Positions 12,101 to 25,443 of a DNA stretch of 64,000 nucleotides are shown here, piece after piece; position 1 is the stretch's first letter, and every line of letters starts with the position of its first letter. This stretch comes from Pagrus major. Lineage: Eukaryota > Chordata > Actinopteri > Spariformes > Sparidae. A program made the position numbers and the translations under genes. Location: contig NC_133230.1 of NCBI RefSeq assembly GCF_040436345.1, forward strand, positions 24,438,197 to 24,502,196. The letters are read 5' to 3'. The notes below the pieces were generated by a model. It was not told the origin of the DNA. It saw only the letters and a list, made by a program, of their open reading frames with translations, and searched no databases.

Positions 12101-15100
12101 CATTCATTTTGATCATTTGATGTACTATATATGGAGCTGAAAGACCTTTTTTAACAATCCAAATTACCTGCATTCTCTTCAGTCCACGTGCCTTCATTAT
12201 GACTCTGTTTTGAAAAGAGCACTTGCAGTTCTTATATTAGATGGAGCGAAAAGACACTGCAATTATGTGGTATTATGAATCAGTCATATCATAATTTGCC
12301 AAATTGCACTGGCAAATGTAGAGGTTTGAGGCAATGCCCAGAGAGAGAGCGATGTAACCGCTCTTCTTCTACTGCTGTTTGAGCCACTGGACTCTTCTCT
12401 TGTATTCAGTTTTAGCTTTAATATGTACTTTTTAAATATACATGTATGTCTTCCTGCTATAATTTACGGGCTCATTGGATGAGCAGAGCATGAGCATTGG
12501 GTAGAAAGTAAGACTAAATCTTATCATTTAAATTTTGCTACTCAATATAATCCCTTTTTTACAGACTTAACTCATTTTTCATGTGAAATACTGCATTAAC
12601 TTTACTTAGACCCCTAGAAATGTTTTAAATGAAACAGGAAAATCAGTCTTCAACTTGACATGCGGTTGCAAGCAGATATTGGTCGGTATTGAGGGCTCAC
12701 AACCACACACACACACAAGTTTGGAAGGCAGTAGTCTAGTCTTCATCCAAAAAATGGTGCAAATTGTGACAGAATTTCCAGAAAATCAGCAAATGAAAAA
12801 CAAATTAACTAGAGACGATCTTGTGAAGGGATCACACCACCCGCAACACCCGTCAACATGTTGACGTTCCAACCCAAATGTGGTCCTTGAGATGCCTGTA
12901 GTGGAAACAAACACAGAAGTAGTTTTGAATTTTTTGTGGGGAGTTCATGTTTATATATCTGTCTTTCTTTGGACAGATTATTTCAACGAGTTAGCGTCAC
13001 AACCATACAAGACACATTCATATTGCACAAGCAGGTGAAATGTGGTCGACACAAAGACTTAATTTAAATGCATTTAATTTTTCATATAAAATGTCATAAA
13101 TATGAAACTATATAGACAGTGAGCTGCCAATAAAAAGCTTCCAGGACATTTTGATGGGAACAGATTTATACATTAATGTAAAATAGGACATTGCGCTTAT
13201 TGCTGTAAAGCGCATGCGCAAACACTTAGAGCATTTCAGCTTTGACTACTCCAAATCATGACTTGTGTCTCAAACTCCACATGGTGAAGTAATAAATTCA
13301 AGGTTTCACCCACTGGTGTCCTAGTGGTGGTGGTGGTGGCCAGGCAACGTGAGTGGTTGTCTTTCAGTCAGAAAATTGGTCGTATTAATCCTGTCCATTT
13401 CTTTTTGCTTTAAAAACAATTTTTATCACCTATAATGTGCAAATAAGATCATGTCGGAGCCTGACTAGAATAAATCTCACCCAAATTTCTCAGTTAAAAG
13501 CCTCTATTGCAAATCCCAGTGAAATATGGTCTTAATGTGAACGTTGAATTAAAGTCTTTTGACTTAAAATGATGATTTGTATGAACGCACTGTACAGACT
13601 TGAATCAACTCATTAAAATACATTTCTAATGAACATGACCGGCATATTAGCAGACTCTACAGGACGCATTGTTTGAGAGTTAAAACTCTCCTGAGACCAT
13701 TGTTTTCATAGTTTAAAAAAAAACATTTGATGGAAATTGTTGTGTGTCTTTTATATATTTTAAAAATAGCCATGGTTGTTTGACAAAGGTTACTGAATTC
13801 AGTCTTTACCCCTTCACAATGTTATACTTTTTGAAAAAATAACTGGGAGGTATTACATTTTTGTTCCACAGCAGGAACAGAGATGCTCCAACAGGAGTAG
13901 CTTAGCTGTTATTTATAGCCATAAAATGACATAAGTAAGTTAGATAATGTTGATATTTTAGGTAGACTGAACTGTAGATTCAGTATTATCAGCTTTGGAA
14001 TTCCAGTTGAAAGAAATTGTAAGAAGTAGAGAAACTCTATACGAGCTGAATTGTAGACTTTATGTACAACTGAATTAATATCAAGTTCGTAGGACTAGAA
14101 ACGTTTATTTGTTTTGAATGACGACAAAATTACTTCAACTTGTCTTCTCAAATTCGGTCAACCTAAAATTTTAAGGCTGTCCGGACACTCATTTTTTAAA
14201 GTTAAAACATATACTTTGTTTGTTTGTTTACAGTGTACATTTGTCGTTATCAGGTCAATTATGCACATATCCCATATCAGTGACAACAACCAACAGTGTT
14301 CATTCACAAAGTCACTGGCCAAAACTAATGCAAACAATTAAAATTAAGTACATGTTTGCATTTGGTATGCAGTAACAGTATGAGTAATGTTGGAACTTTT
14401 CCTCTTCTTTTACCTTTCAGTTCCCTCTCCAGTCTTCAGCTCCATCCTCACCTAGATTATCTCATCTGTGCCATGACTAACTTATTAATAGATCAATGAT
14501 CAAATGATCCTGCTTTTTTGAGTAAATAATATAATTTACTGTATAAATAAGTAGCCTAATTAATCCTTATTATCTTGTTCAGCTCTCCTGCCCCAAAAAA
14601 TCAAGGAGAAAGAGATCGTGTTTGTTGATACTGATGAGCATTGATTGTCAAGCCTGTTGTGGAAAACAGAAGAACAATTATTTCTTCAATAACATGATAA
14701 CATCACTGGAGTATTGTAGTGTAAATGAAGTCTTAAATCCAGTCCTTGGATGGATAGAAATATTAACATTTGGATGCATGTCATGGAGGATATTAAGTTT
14801 ACTCTATTTAGAAAGAGCATTCAGACAGACAGTGAAAATAAACTGACAAATCCTGATGTGATTAAATACACTGTGTGGGACTCTCCACAGGTTTTCAGAA
14901 AGATAGATTCTGAAAAAAACTGTACAGACAATCATGGTTTCCAGAGGATGACTCCTAACAACTGTATTGATCCTCTAACCTCATCTCCAACCATAAGGGT
15001 TAACATTTGTGATATTTGGTGTCTGTAGTAACTTAAAACAAAGCAAGAAGAAGCTAGAAACAGAATCAGATGTTTGATATACAGCTACCTCTGATTTATA

Positions 15101-16098
15101 CAAAAAACTCTGAGAAACTGATGAACACTTTAGATATTTCATCACAGACTTGCTTTTTTTGTGTTAAAGAATGTGTGCTCTGGGTAAATATGTTGTAATA
15201 CACGAGTTGAGTGTTCAGACCATAACACATTTTGTCATCACCACTGTCTCCTGTTACTTTGAAGAGTCTGTTGACTCCCTGTAACAATAAGGCTAAACAC
15301 TGTCAGTAGTTAGGGTTAGGCTTTTTGTGCTCAGAATTGTTATTATTATATTATAATATTATATATTATTTTATTACCCTTAATTCTTGGGGAATTAGAG
15401 AAGAGATACCTCTACACATCCTGTTTTAGTAAGGTAGTACTACAACTCTACTAGAAACTACAGTAGTAGTAGTAGAAGCTGTGTTATCTTGACTGTGCCA
15501 ACACGGATGGAAGATCTAGTCAACGAAACGGGGTAAGATTTTCTCATTTGACCTGAACAGACTTTTCTTTTAAGCACCGTGCCTTTCTAGTCTAGCCTTA
15601 TATTTGTTGTTATTTCTTCATATTATATCTAATGGTTCAAAAAACCATAGTAATTTATTTCTCAGTTTATCCCCAGTTTAAAATGGAAAAAGTCAAATCT
15701 GCATTGTAACATTTAACCCAGCATGTGTAAGGCCTGATTTAATGTTATGACCCAAACCCTACCAAGTTCAGCTTTTTTTATGTAAAGTAAAGGGGCTCAT
15801 GAATGATCTCTCTCTCTGTGTTCTCTGTCTCTCTCCTTCCTACCCAAACCTGCCTCACCCTCTCCCACCTTCCCTCCCTTCCACCCACAACCCTCTCACC
15901 CTAAACCCCAAATCCCCACCCAACCCTTACCCACTACTTAACACAAAATGAACAAACTAAAGCAAAATCAAATTTGTTTACTTCACAGTTACATGGAGAA
16001 CTACAACAATAACTGAAGATTTGCAGCATTTCCACTGGCTATTAGCCATGGTAACAGCCTGACTGTACACATGGTAATGCTGGTCTGTCAGTCGGTCT

Positions 16099-16305
16099 AC
16101 TGCTTTGCTGAAATATCTCAACAACTATTGGATGTCCAACATTTGGTTGATGACTAAATACCTGCTGAACTCATGGCATTCCCAACCTCGGCTTGTGTTT
16201 CATCCTTATTAGAAAATGCTATCATGCAAACATGGTGAAGATGGTCAACATTATAACTGTTGAACATTAGCATGCTGACTGAAGCATTTAGCTCCAAGCA
16301 TAAAT
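16099..16305. repeat. Fragment of a common percomorph interspersed repeat
   Basis: It contains CTGAAATATCTCAACAACTA followed by TTGGATG, and further on GATGGTCAACATTATAACTG, ACATTAGCATGCTGA and GCATTTAGCTC. I recognise these as segments of a repeat very abundant in perciform-type fish. Part of the same family lies inside the foldback element at 63118-63673, where ATGTTAGCATTTAGCT occurs. No coding capacity is seen. Confidence 0.6.
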
Positions 16306-17872
16306 ACAAAATAAAGCATAATGCACCGCCCAGTGAGAATGCAAGTCACCTAAATCAAACAGACCAACAATGTTGTGTGAGCAACAGGGGGACACTGTGT
16401 TGTTGAATTGTATTGTTAAGATGCAAAACGGTACGAGGATCCGGTGTTTCCTTAATTGACTGACGTCTTGCACAAAGTGTGACTCTGCCGGCTGTGCTCA
16501 GGTTTTTTGAAATAATCAACTTAGTGAGTATATGGTTAATGTTTGCCTTTCACAGTGCAATCCTCATAAATTACATGGTTTTTGTGTCCACTGATGTGAA
16601 AAGAAAATATTTCCCACAATTCTCTCAGCTGATCATATAAAGAAACTTTTTTTTTTAAAGTTTGGAGTTGATTCGGACCAGTCAGGATAGAGACCTTTTG
16701 TGATGTGTTTGTTGGAAAGATCAGATATAGCAACCAAAATAATGCTGAATGTGATCAAAATAATCTGATATTATTCTACACAGGTGTTAAACACATGAGT
16801 AATGATCACTGAGACGTTTTCCAGTTAACGTATTCAAAAAGTGGGTGAAAAATGCTCACTGGGTACATTCACACACACACTTCCATCACCCTCACTCTGA
16901 ACATGCCCATCTTCAAACTCAGACTTCACTCTGATCTCAACTACACACCTGTAGTCTTTTGATACATACTGACTATATGTTGCAGGGTTTTTTGACTCTG
17001 ATGTGTCGATAAAATCCGTCCACGGACAGACAGACAGACTGCTAAAGTACTCAAAACCGCTTTAATGGTAGTACCCACACAGACTCACAAGGTGAAAGGC
17101 TGGTAATGAGTGGATGGAAACACTGATTACCAGCCACGACAACATCGACTGGTGATGAGTGTTTCTATCCACCACTGTTACATGAATATTTGGAGTTGGA
17201 TGCATCAGGATAAACAGTGGCTGGCACTAACTCTCCAGTCCAGTGCCGCATCAAGTTTTGCTTTCCTAAATACACCAACTATTTCACCCTAGCCGACCAT
17301 AAAAGCTTCTTTTTTTATCATACTTTGACTGTTCCACTTAAGTTTTAGATCAGCATGTCTGTAAAGAGAAGGTTGCATGTTTGATTTCTAGACCAGCAGG
17401 AAATTCACTTCCGAATCAGGCCACTCATGAAAAAAGACAGCATTTCCCTCAGTGAATATTACATGCAGATTGGTGTCCTGCTTGTGATCATTTTTTTGGG
17501 GTGTTTTCCAGATATTTTTTTGCGCATGTACATATTAAATCATGTTTGCAGACGCCTGGATATGCCAGCTGGAGGGCTCTGATAGAAGAGGTGCATGTAA
17601 ACACATCTTCAACCTGAGCTACTCAATAACAGCCAGTAAAACAAAAAATGTGATAGTGAACCACAAGGTCGGTATTCTGAAATGTATTCAAGCAGCAAAC
17701 AGTAAATGGCATACATATATTGCAGATTGACATAATTGTGCAATAAATAACCACATTTCTCAATTTATTCATATCTCTGTGATCAAACTCAGATTAAAGA
17801 CTGGGATGTAGACATATTCAGTAAAGTTTCCATGGGGAAAAAAAACACAAAAGTGTACAGTGCAAAAGACAT

Positions 17873-17878
17873 TTTATT
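17873..17878 (-). promoter_or_regulatory. plcb2: Candidate poly(A) signal of plcb2
   Basis: AATAAA on the minus strand (TTTATT on plus), about 640 nt downstream of the plcb2 stop codon. It is a clear canonical hexamer at a plausible distance; the cleavage site is not shown by the sequence. Confidence 0.45.
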
Positions 17879-18514
17879 AAGGACTATTCTTCACAAGACT
17901 GCAAAAGGAATAGTGGTGTATTTCCATCACCATAGATCTATACTACATTTGACCCAGTTATAGAGTAAATATAACCTTTTTTCTGCATTTCTTTCCTTGC
18001 AACAACACCCCTAAATCTCAGTGTAAATGTTTTTCTGTGGCATCATTGAGCATCACACATCGCGTGTGACAGATTTAGTCATTGTCTCGATTCAGCCTGC
18101 AGTCTCTGCTAACCCATTTTTGCTGCTATATTTTTCTTGCTACACTTATTCCCATTTTGGAACTCGTCAAGAGGACAGAAAGGGGACTGCGAGTATCAGA
18201 CTAAGGCTTTTAGTGACACGCTTTCAAGTAGAAGATATTTGTCGCTCTATTAGGTCTATTTTTTGATTGGTCAAAAGGAAGAGACACAAAGAGTTAAACA
18301 GAAAATGTCCAAATCGTCTAACGTTTGCTCTACAGGACATCCGTGAAAACATCATTATGGCTTTAAACTCTCAAAAGAACCCTCTATGAATAGTACCTCT
18401 AAATTGAAATATCACACAAAGCTTCCCTAACTGAATAATGTTCCACTAGTTCATAGTTGTGCTCAGATTGTAGGTTATGTAACAGGCTGATATAAGATAT
18501 AAGAGTTGGCACAT

Positions 18515-21500
18515 CTATCCCAGGAAGACATCTCCATAGAAGCCCACTCCCTCCACCTTCTTGTCTCCAGCTTGATCGACCAGTTCGGGAAAGTGGGCCC
18601 CCACACAGACATTGACTGCTTCCCTCACCTCTGCTGGCAGGGACCTCAGTTTCTGTTCATGCTCCTTCAGGGCCTCCTGATTGAGCTGCAGACGCAGAGG
18701 CTAAAGGTTAGTCAGAGCAGAGGTGATGTCGAAAGGACACGTTGACATTTTTACACTTTCTTCTCTCTGCCAGGTGTTTATCATAATCTTTAGAGAATGG
18801 ATTTGTGTATTGGCACCAGTAAAACTAAAGATCTTTGCAAAGCCCAAGCCAGAGAACTGGCTGGAACCCAGATGGCATAGATTGATTTTAAATAAGAGTG
18901 ATGATGAGCTATTTTAAGGATGTTTAATAATGTGGCAATGTTCCCATATTAAGGCTCAAAAACGGCTCAATACTCAATCAATGATGTTAAATACATGCAG
19001 CAAAGATAAGCTTGCAAGTTAAGTTATCCTCATTTGTCCCTCAGCACTCACTTGAATTCCTCCCACTGTTTCGCTTGAGATCAAAAACTGTATTTGTAAA
19101 ATACCACTGGTGAGACACAAAAACACATCATCCATCTGGTGTTCAAACGTCAATGTCTGAACTATCTAACACCTCTTTTTTCAATGTCAACTGCCAAGAT
19201 TGCACCAAATCAAAGCAAAGCATTGTCATAGAAGTGCTGTGACATCATTTACAGCGGTGGGAGCTTGATCTGTACTTTCTCAAGCGCCCAAACTGGATGT
19301 GTCACCCATCAACATCACGTCTAATCACTGAATGGACAGATGGCCACAGTTGACAATGTATTTCAAAAACAGGGATTTGTTGTTGACCTAGTTTGGACTG
19401 TAGATGTGTGTATGTATATGCATGTGTGTTTGTAATTGAATTTAAAGTACATTATGGGGACACACCTACCAGTTGGGAGGTCCACTAGTAGATAAGCCAT
19501 TATATTGTAGGACTTTTTGGTTAAAGGTCCCATATTGTAGAAAGTGGGATTTCAATGTCTATTTTAATTATAAACAAAGTCTAGGTAAAACGTAGCATTG
19601 AGACAGGTTGAACAGCGGTGCTGCAGCACAGGACAGCATGAGAAATATAATGTGTTTTTTTGTTTTAACATTAAACCGTGTTAATATTTTTGAAGAGCCA
19701 CCCAAAATAAAAGTACAAACCTAATAATGAGCATAATTTAGGACCTTTAAGGTAAGGTTAAGAGTTGGAGTTATGGGAGCTAATCCTCATTCTCAGAACA
19801 ATTGGTACATTGTATAAATCTTTCATGACGATCTAGAGGAGCAGCTTTATGAAGTGAATACTAAACACACTATTATAATAGAAAACAACACTTTTGAAGC
19901 ACCAGTGTGTCAGTTATTATGGTACTTTGTTACTTACAGTAGTTCCACCTGGCACCGAAAGTAACACCCATAATTTTCATTTCATTCAACATTCGATGGT
20001 TGCCAACATTTAACCCAAAACATTGCTGATTGGTAAATCTGTTACTGATCTATTTTGCAGCGTCTTTGCAGGTCTCTATATGCATCGCAAACAGGAATGC
20101 ACAAAAAGAAATTTCATTTCCTAGTTTAAAGTCTAAAACAAGTGTATCCTAGTGTCAGTGTGTACCTGATTAGTCATGGTCTTGATTTCCTCCAGTGTAG
20201 CAGCCTGTTTCTTCATCAGAGCCTCTTGCTGTGGGCTGTAATCTGAAGACTGTAACAATACAGTAAAGTACAACACAACATGTTGCTACTGAAAAACACA
20301 ATCGATCTGTGGTTTCTGTCTATACGAGTTTGTTCGTGTCTGCATGAGGTTTCAAGGGAGAGATAAAAGACTGTTTGCATGTCTATAAGCTGCTCATCGG
20401 CTCATGTTCCTCCCTGAGTGCATGTGTGTGTGGGTGTGTGTCGATCTGGAGAGGAATGTACCCATGGGGTGCAACCTGAGCAAGAGAATCAATACATTTA
20501 AGTCACAAGAGGTTCACTTCACTTCAGTTACACAACCCTTTAGTGCACCCAGCCATTCTATCCTGAGGCTGTGCTGATTGAAAAGGTGAATGTGTTATGA
20601 CTAGTTGTCGTAATTAACGAGCAAATGCTGATTAAGTAGATCCAAATGAGCTGCAATGCGACCCCAATGCTCGGAGGGATAGGGGGGGAGGATTGCTGCC
20701 AGCCAGACGGAGTCGATGGGAAAGGACTGGATAAGGAGGGAAGTGGCTAGGTCTTTAACCCAGAAACAACAGGTCTGAATCTTGATGAGCTACCAGAGGA
20801 ACAAGGGCAGAGCTCAGTGAGTCATCGACCACACGTGGATTAGCCTTCTCCCTGTAAACAGCTTCTGAGTAATGGACAAGCCTGGCCTATGGTCAGGGCT
20901 CGCTGCACTTTACTCAATGGGTAAAAGGGTGTGTGTTTGTGTATGTGGGTGCTTTAAGGGTGAATGCTCACGTGTGTGGTGTTCTAACAGTTCAACAATG
21001 CATGTATGTGTGAGTATGTGTACATCTGTAAGCAAACATGTGGGTGTATGTGAACATGTGTGCAGTTGCATGAAAGGAAAGCTCTGTAACATGCCCGAGG
21101 TTATATTTTTCCTGTGTTGTTGTTCAGGTCTGTAGACAATGCTTTCTCTTTGTAACCATAGTTACACTCTCGAATACAGTATGTGTTGAACAGACCAGTG
21201 GATGTGAAGTGTCAGTTGTGACATTAGTGCTGTTACATGTACATCAGTCAAAATCAGGTGGGGTTTTCCAAGGGAATTACTGTTTCTATTAAAGGAATAG
21301 TTTGACATTTTGGGATGGGATGTTTTTGTGAGAGTTAGATGAGAAGATTGATACAACTGTCATGTCTGTGCATTAAATATGAAGCTACCTACAGCAGCCA
21401 ATTAGCTTAGCTTAGCATGACTTAGCAAGCTTGCTTCAAAGATGTTGGTAGACGTCATTTGCTCCACTGGAGTCGGAGGTGTTTCCAGGCTAGCTGTTTC

Positions 21501-23034
21501 TCACTGTTTCCAGTCTTTAAGCTAAGCTAAGTCTGCTAAGCTAAGCTAACTAGCAGCTTGCTCTGGCTTCATACTTTCTGTACAAATATGAGAGTGGTAT
21601 CAATCTTCTCATCTAGCTTTCAGCAAGACAGTGATTAAGTACCTATCATAAAATGTCAAAATGCTGCTTTAATTGCCCATGCAAGCTCAAAAGGTTTCTG
21701 CTACTTTCAATGAATTTAAAAGACTACTTACTGCTCCATCAGACTGACTAGGCTCATCCAGCAGCTCTGTGCTCATCGCCTTTTTCAGCCTAAGAGAAGT
21801 TAATTATAATTTACAATTAGACCTCTGGTACATAATGTTAAAAATACTTCAAATCAAGCCAGACTTAATGTTGAATGCCATTAAAGCAGAGGGGTTAGAA
21901 GCTAAGAAGCTGTTTCTTCTCATTTTCAGCATGAAGCTGTACCTCAGTAAGAGGAACAGCAACAAAAATGGGAACATATTAAGTAATTGAAGGTCATCCC
22001 GTGAACTCACTTTGTTTTCTCTGAGCATGAAAGTTTGGTGACTGATTTCTTCTTATTATCTTTGATTTCACTGCAAAACAACAAAGACAGAACGTGAGTA
22101 GTCATGCTTGGTTCAAAATCTAAAAATCAGAAGTGGCCCTGTAAGCAACCCTTTTCCTTTAAACAAGAGTTGCAGGGCTGTGTGTCTCTGATGTGACCTT
22201 TTCAGTGAAAGGAGGGTTTTAATGCGATGTTATAGCGTCTGTGTGAGCAGGTAGATGACCAGGGCCGCCTTCGCTTCCCTACTGCTGTTTAAACACCTGT
22301 TGGATAATGGTTGTCCTGAGATAACCATCTGCCAGCTGGGGACTTGGGATAACACACAGACACACACACACACACATCCAGAGCACCATAAGCCAGCCAA
22401 GGACATTGGAAGACCCATGAATTGAGGTGATTCATTCATTATTTGAGGTATTGTCTTCACAAAATGTCAAATGTTTCACCTCAGATGACACACACACACA
22501 CATACACATAATCTCACTTGTGTCTTTTCGGGAATTCAGATAGACATTCATTTCTTGGAGCCTTATCCTGACTATAACCCTAACAACTATTGCCTAACCC
22601 TAACCCTAATCCTAAACTAATCCTAACCTTACTCTAACCCTAGCCTAATCCTAACATTATCCTAACTTGACCCTAACTTGACCCTAACTACGACCATAAC
22701 GACTACTTTCCTGACCCTAACCCTTATCCTAACCATTGACCCACAAATCTGCATTTGCCAAATTGGGGACATGGCTTTTGACCCCAGTTGCACCAGTTGC
22801 CCCCAGTTAACTGGTCTTGAGTCTGACGTGGCATAAGTCAGATACACACAAACACACAGAAACACAGCGTCACCAAAATCTCAAGGCACAGATTGGACAG
22901 ACTCAGCAAAGCCCTCTGCACTCTCAGTGTGTACAGCATGTCCCAAAAGTGTTGTATGTGTGCTCACACCTCTCCAGGGTCCTCAGTTCACTAGCGTGTC
23001 TCTCTGTGGCCATCTCCAACAGTTTGGCCAGTCT
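18515..23034 (-). CDS. plcb2: plcb2 exons 28-32: C-terminal coiled domain and stop
   Basis: Exons: 22970-23034, 22011-22070, 21732-21789, 20166-20249, 18515-18700 (residues 1142-1291, stop TAG at 18515-18517). The segments [39 protein letters not shown] and [20 protein letters not shown] line up with the mammalian PLCB2 C-terminal domain. Between them the sequence is shorter and much diverged, and the family's conserved IQEVVQ-type segment is not recognisable. The protein ends GFYGDVFLG, which is not a class I PDZ ligand. Splice phases agree throughout, so the model is coherent, but a transcript is needed to exclude a missed small exon in the large introns. Confidence 0.85.
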
Positions 23035-25397
23035 CTGTCACAAGAGCAGAAGGAAGTGACACAATCACAGTCAAGACAATGCTAGAAAGTGAGTACTGAG
23101 TAGCTCTAAATAACAGTGTCCACGCCGCATGTGATTAAAGTCTCTCTTCTTTCAGCCAAGCAAAAGTTCAGCTGTTGATTTAATTTGCATGAACTTTGGC
23201 TTTAAGTTTGATGAGAGTACTTGGCCCGAGACCTGTATGCGACATGTTAACTCTAGAGTACCATCTAAACTGTGGTGACAAACTTTGAAAAATTACCTGA
23301 TTGACCCCTCAGTCTCATAAAGATTAAAAGCTTATGCAAAGAGTACCCCAAGCACCTGGGACCAGTGAGTAATCAATAGAGCATCTAAAGCCCTGGCTGC
23401 TTGCCCGTGATTGCAGGCACACAATGCAGAGAGATAAAATTAGGTGCTCCTTGAGAGATGTGAATACAGCCTGAATCATGGAAATGAATCCTTTTTTTGG
23501 GGATGAATCATTAGATGTAATAAAGACAGCTAAAAGGTGGCTGCGAGGAGAGTGGTTGGATGAGGAGCACATCATAACAGGTCACAACAGGACGAGGAGG
23601 AGATCTTGACTTTCAGGTACAGAGTGAGAAAAATATTAATGAATGCAGAATTCATCCGCCATGTTGCACTGTCAAGTTTCTACAGCAGCACAATACCAAA
23701 AAAAAGGGACAAACCAAAAGCTGGCTCTAGAGAGGAACTTTCGAGTTTTTGGTGGCCACCATAAGGGAGGGTAAGGCGAGGCAAGGAGTATTCAGTTGGT
23801 TGCGGTCTGCAACCTCACCACTAGATGCCACTAAATCTTACACACCAGACCTTTAAATTGTTAGCAAACAGTTGCTTTTTATATCATGCAGATGGAGCAA
23901 CATTATAAAACGTATGGAGTCGTTTTTTTTTGATAACCTGGCAAATGTAAGCCTAATATTCACTCTCTTTACTCTCTCGCGTACTGCCGAAGGAAATATT
24001 TTGCTCTTTAACTGCTAAATGCTCAACTATGTTCACCAGCTAGACTATAACTTTGTCTGCCGTTTGGCGCTGAAGCAGGTAATGCACAGTGGGTTTGAAC
24101 CAAAACAGTAAAGTTGAACTGAAACAATCAGCTGAAAGATGCTAAAATGCTCTGTATAGCTAAGGGACACTGCAGAGGCAATAATGAGAGTTTATAATGC
24201 AGCTTCAAGCAAAGTACTTGAGTAAATGTTGTGAGATATTTTCCACCACTAATGTCTTTTTTTCCTGATTTTTACAAACCTCTGTGGCACACTGCTCTTT
24301 CTTCTTCCTCAGCTGATCACATTGCTCCGTCCACAAAGCCTGCAGCTCCCCCTGCATCTTTTCTTTTTGATCCTGCACCCGCTCTGTCTTCACACCGGAG
24401 TCAGAGGCGTTTCCATCTCCCCTGGAGGAACCAGAATATAATTCAACATAACAGGACTCTTACGCAAGGGGAACAGAATCTACAAAACAGCAAGTAGTTA
24501 AATGAATGTCCAATCACATGGTGACTGGAAATCCTATACAGCAATGCTCATTTGGCCTTGAATAACACATGTTTTGGCCCGAAAGTGTAGTGTGGAAGGC
24601 TATGCATAAAAAGCACTGTAGCCCATATTCATTTGGTTGTTCTGCTTCAGACGGAAAAACACATTAGCCGTGGAATATTCTCCGTGCTTCTAAATCTAAT
24701 CTCGTTAATGACACTGACCAAAACAACAACAACTTCATTAGTGGGTCAATATTAATATGCTGTAGAATTCACTGCTACTTTGTCAGAAACAGAATAGTCT
24801 TTGGTGGATGACTAAACATACAATTGGACAGATGGATCTTACTACTCTGAAATGATGACATGACACCCCTCCTCCGCCAACACATTTATTCTCTTGCCAT
24901 ATTTCAGCTAGAACCTGATTATGAGAAGGATTGTGACAACAAATGGGAGACAAATAAATCCCCTTACTCTTTTTTCTTCACTGAGGCCTTCTTCTTGATG
25001 GCCTTGAAGGAGTCAGAGTATTTCTGAATCAGGTCCTCTCCTTTTTTCTGATACTTTTTCTCTGCTTCCTTCATCTCTCTCTCCTGGCGCTTGATGACCT
25101 TCACGTAGTTTTTGTGCTCTGTCAGTTCTCCAGTAGTCACAGTCGAAGGCTCTGTGGCGGAAACACACAGGACTTGGTGTGAGAATCCACCTTCTTGTGT
25201 CGACATTTGATATGCTTTTCTAATAAACTAAGCTTGTCCATTTAACAAAAAAAAGTCTGAATTTGTCTGAATTTTCTCGAGAAACTGTTATGACTGCAGC
25301 AAATGAAGCACTTCGGTTTTACCTTCGCTGGAAGTCGGTGGCTGAGATGAGTCATCTGATCCTGCAGATGGTGAACTTGCTGGACAGGGCAAGACCT

Positions 25398-25443
<46 letters not shown>

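Larger units (their letters stand above)
1271..17872. other. Gene-free interval between ankrd63 and plcb2
   Basis: About 16.6 kb in which no open frame carries a recognisable domain or a run of phase-compatible splice sites. All ORFs are short and of random composition. It is AT-rich, with one intact SINE (2268-2625), a 24-base G run (6453-6476), a decayed hairpin repeat (8831-9110), a pyrimidine-rich tract (about 15808-15905) and a fragment of a common percomorph repeat (16099-16305). The interval could hold regulatory DNA for either neighbour, but nothing in the sequence identifies a specific element. Confidence 0.6.

Noticed and set aside
22568..22734. A true chromosome end
   Set aside because: The tract is degenerate, lies inside an intron of an intact gene and is followed by ordinary sequence on both sides.
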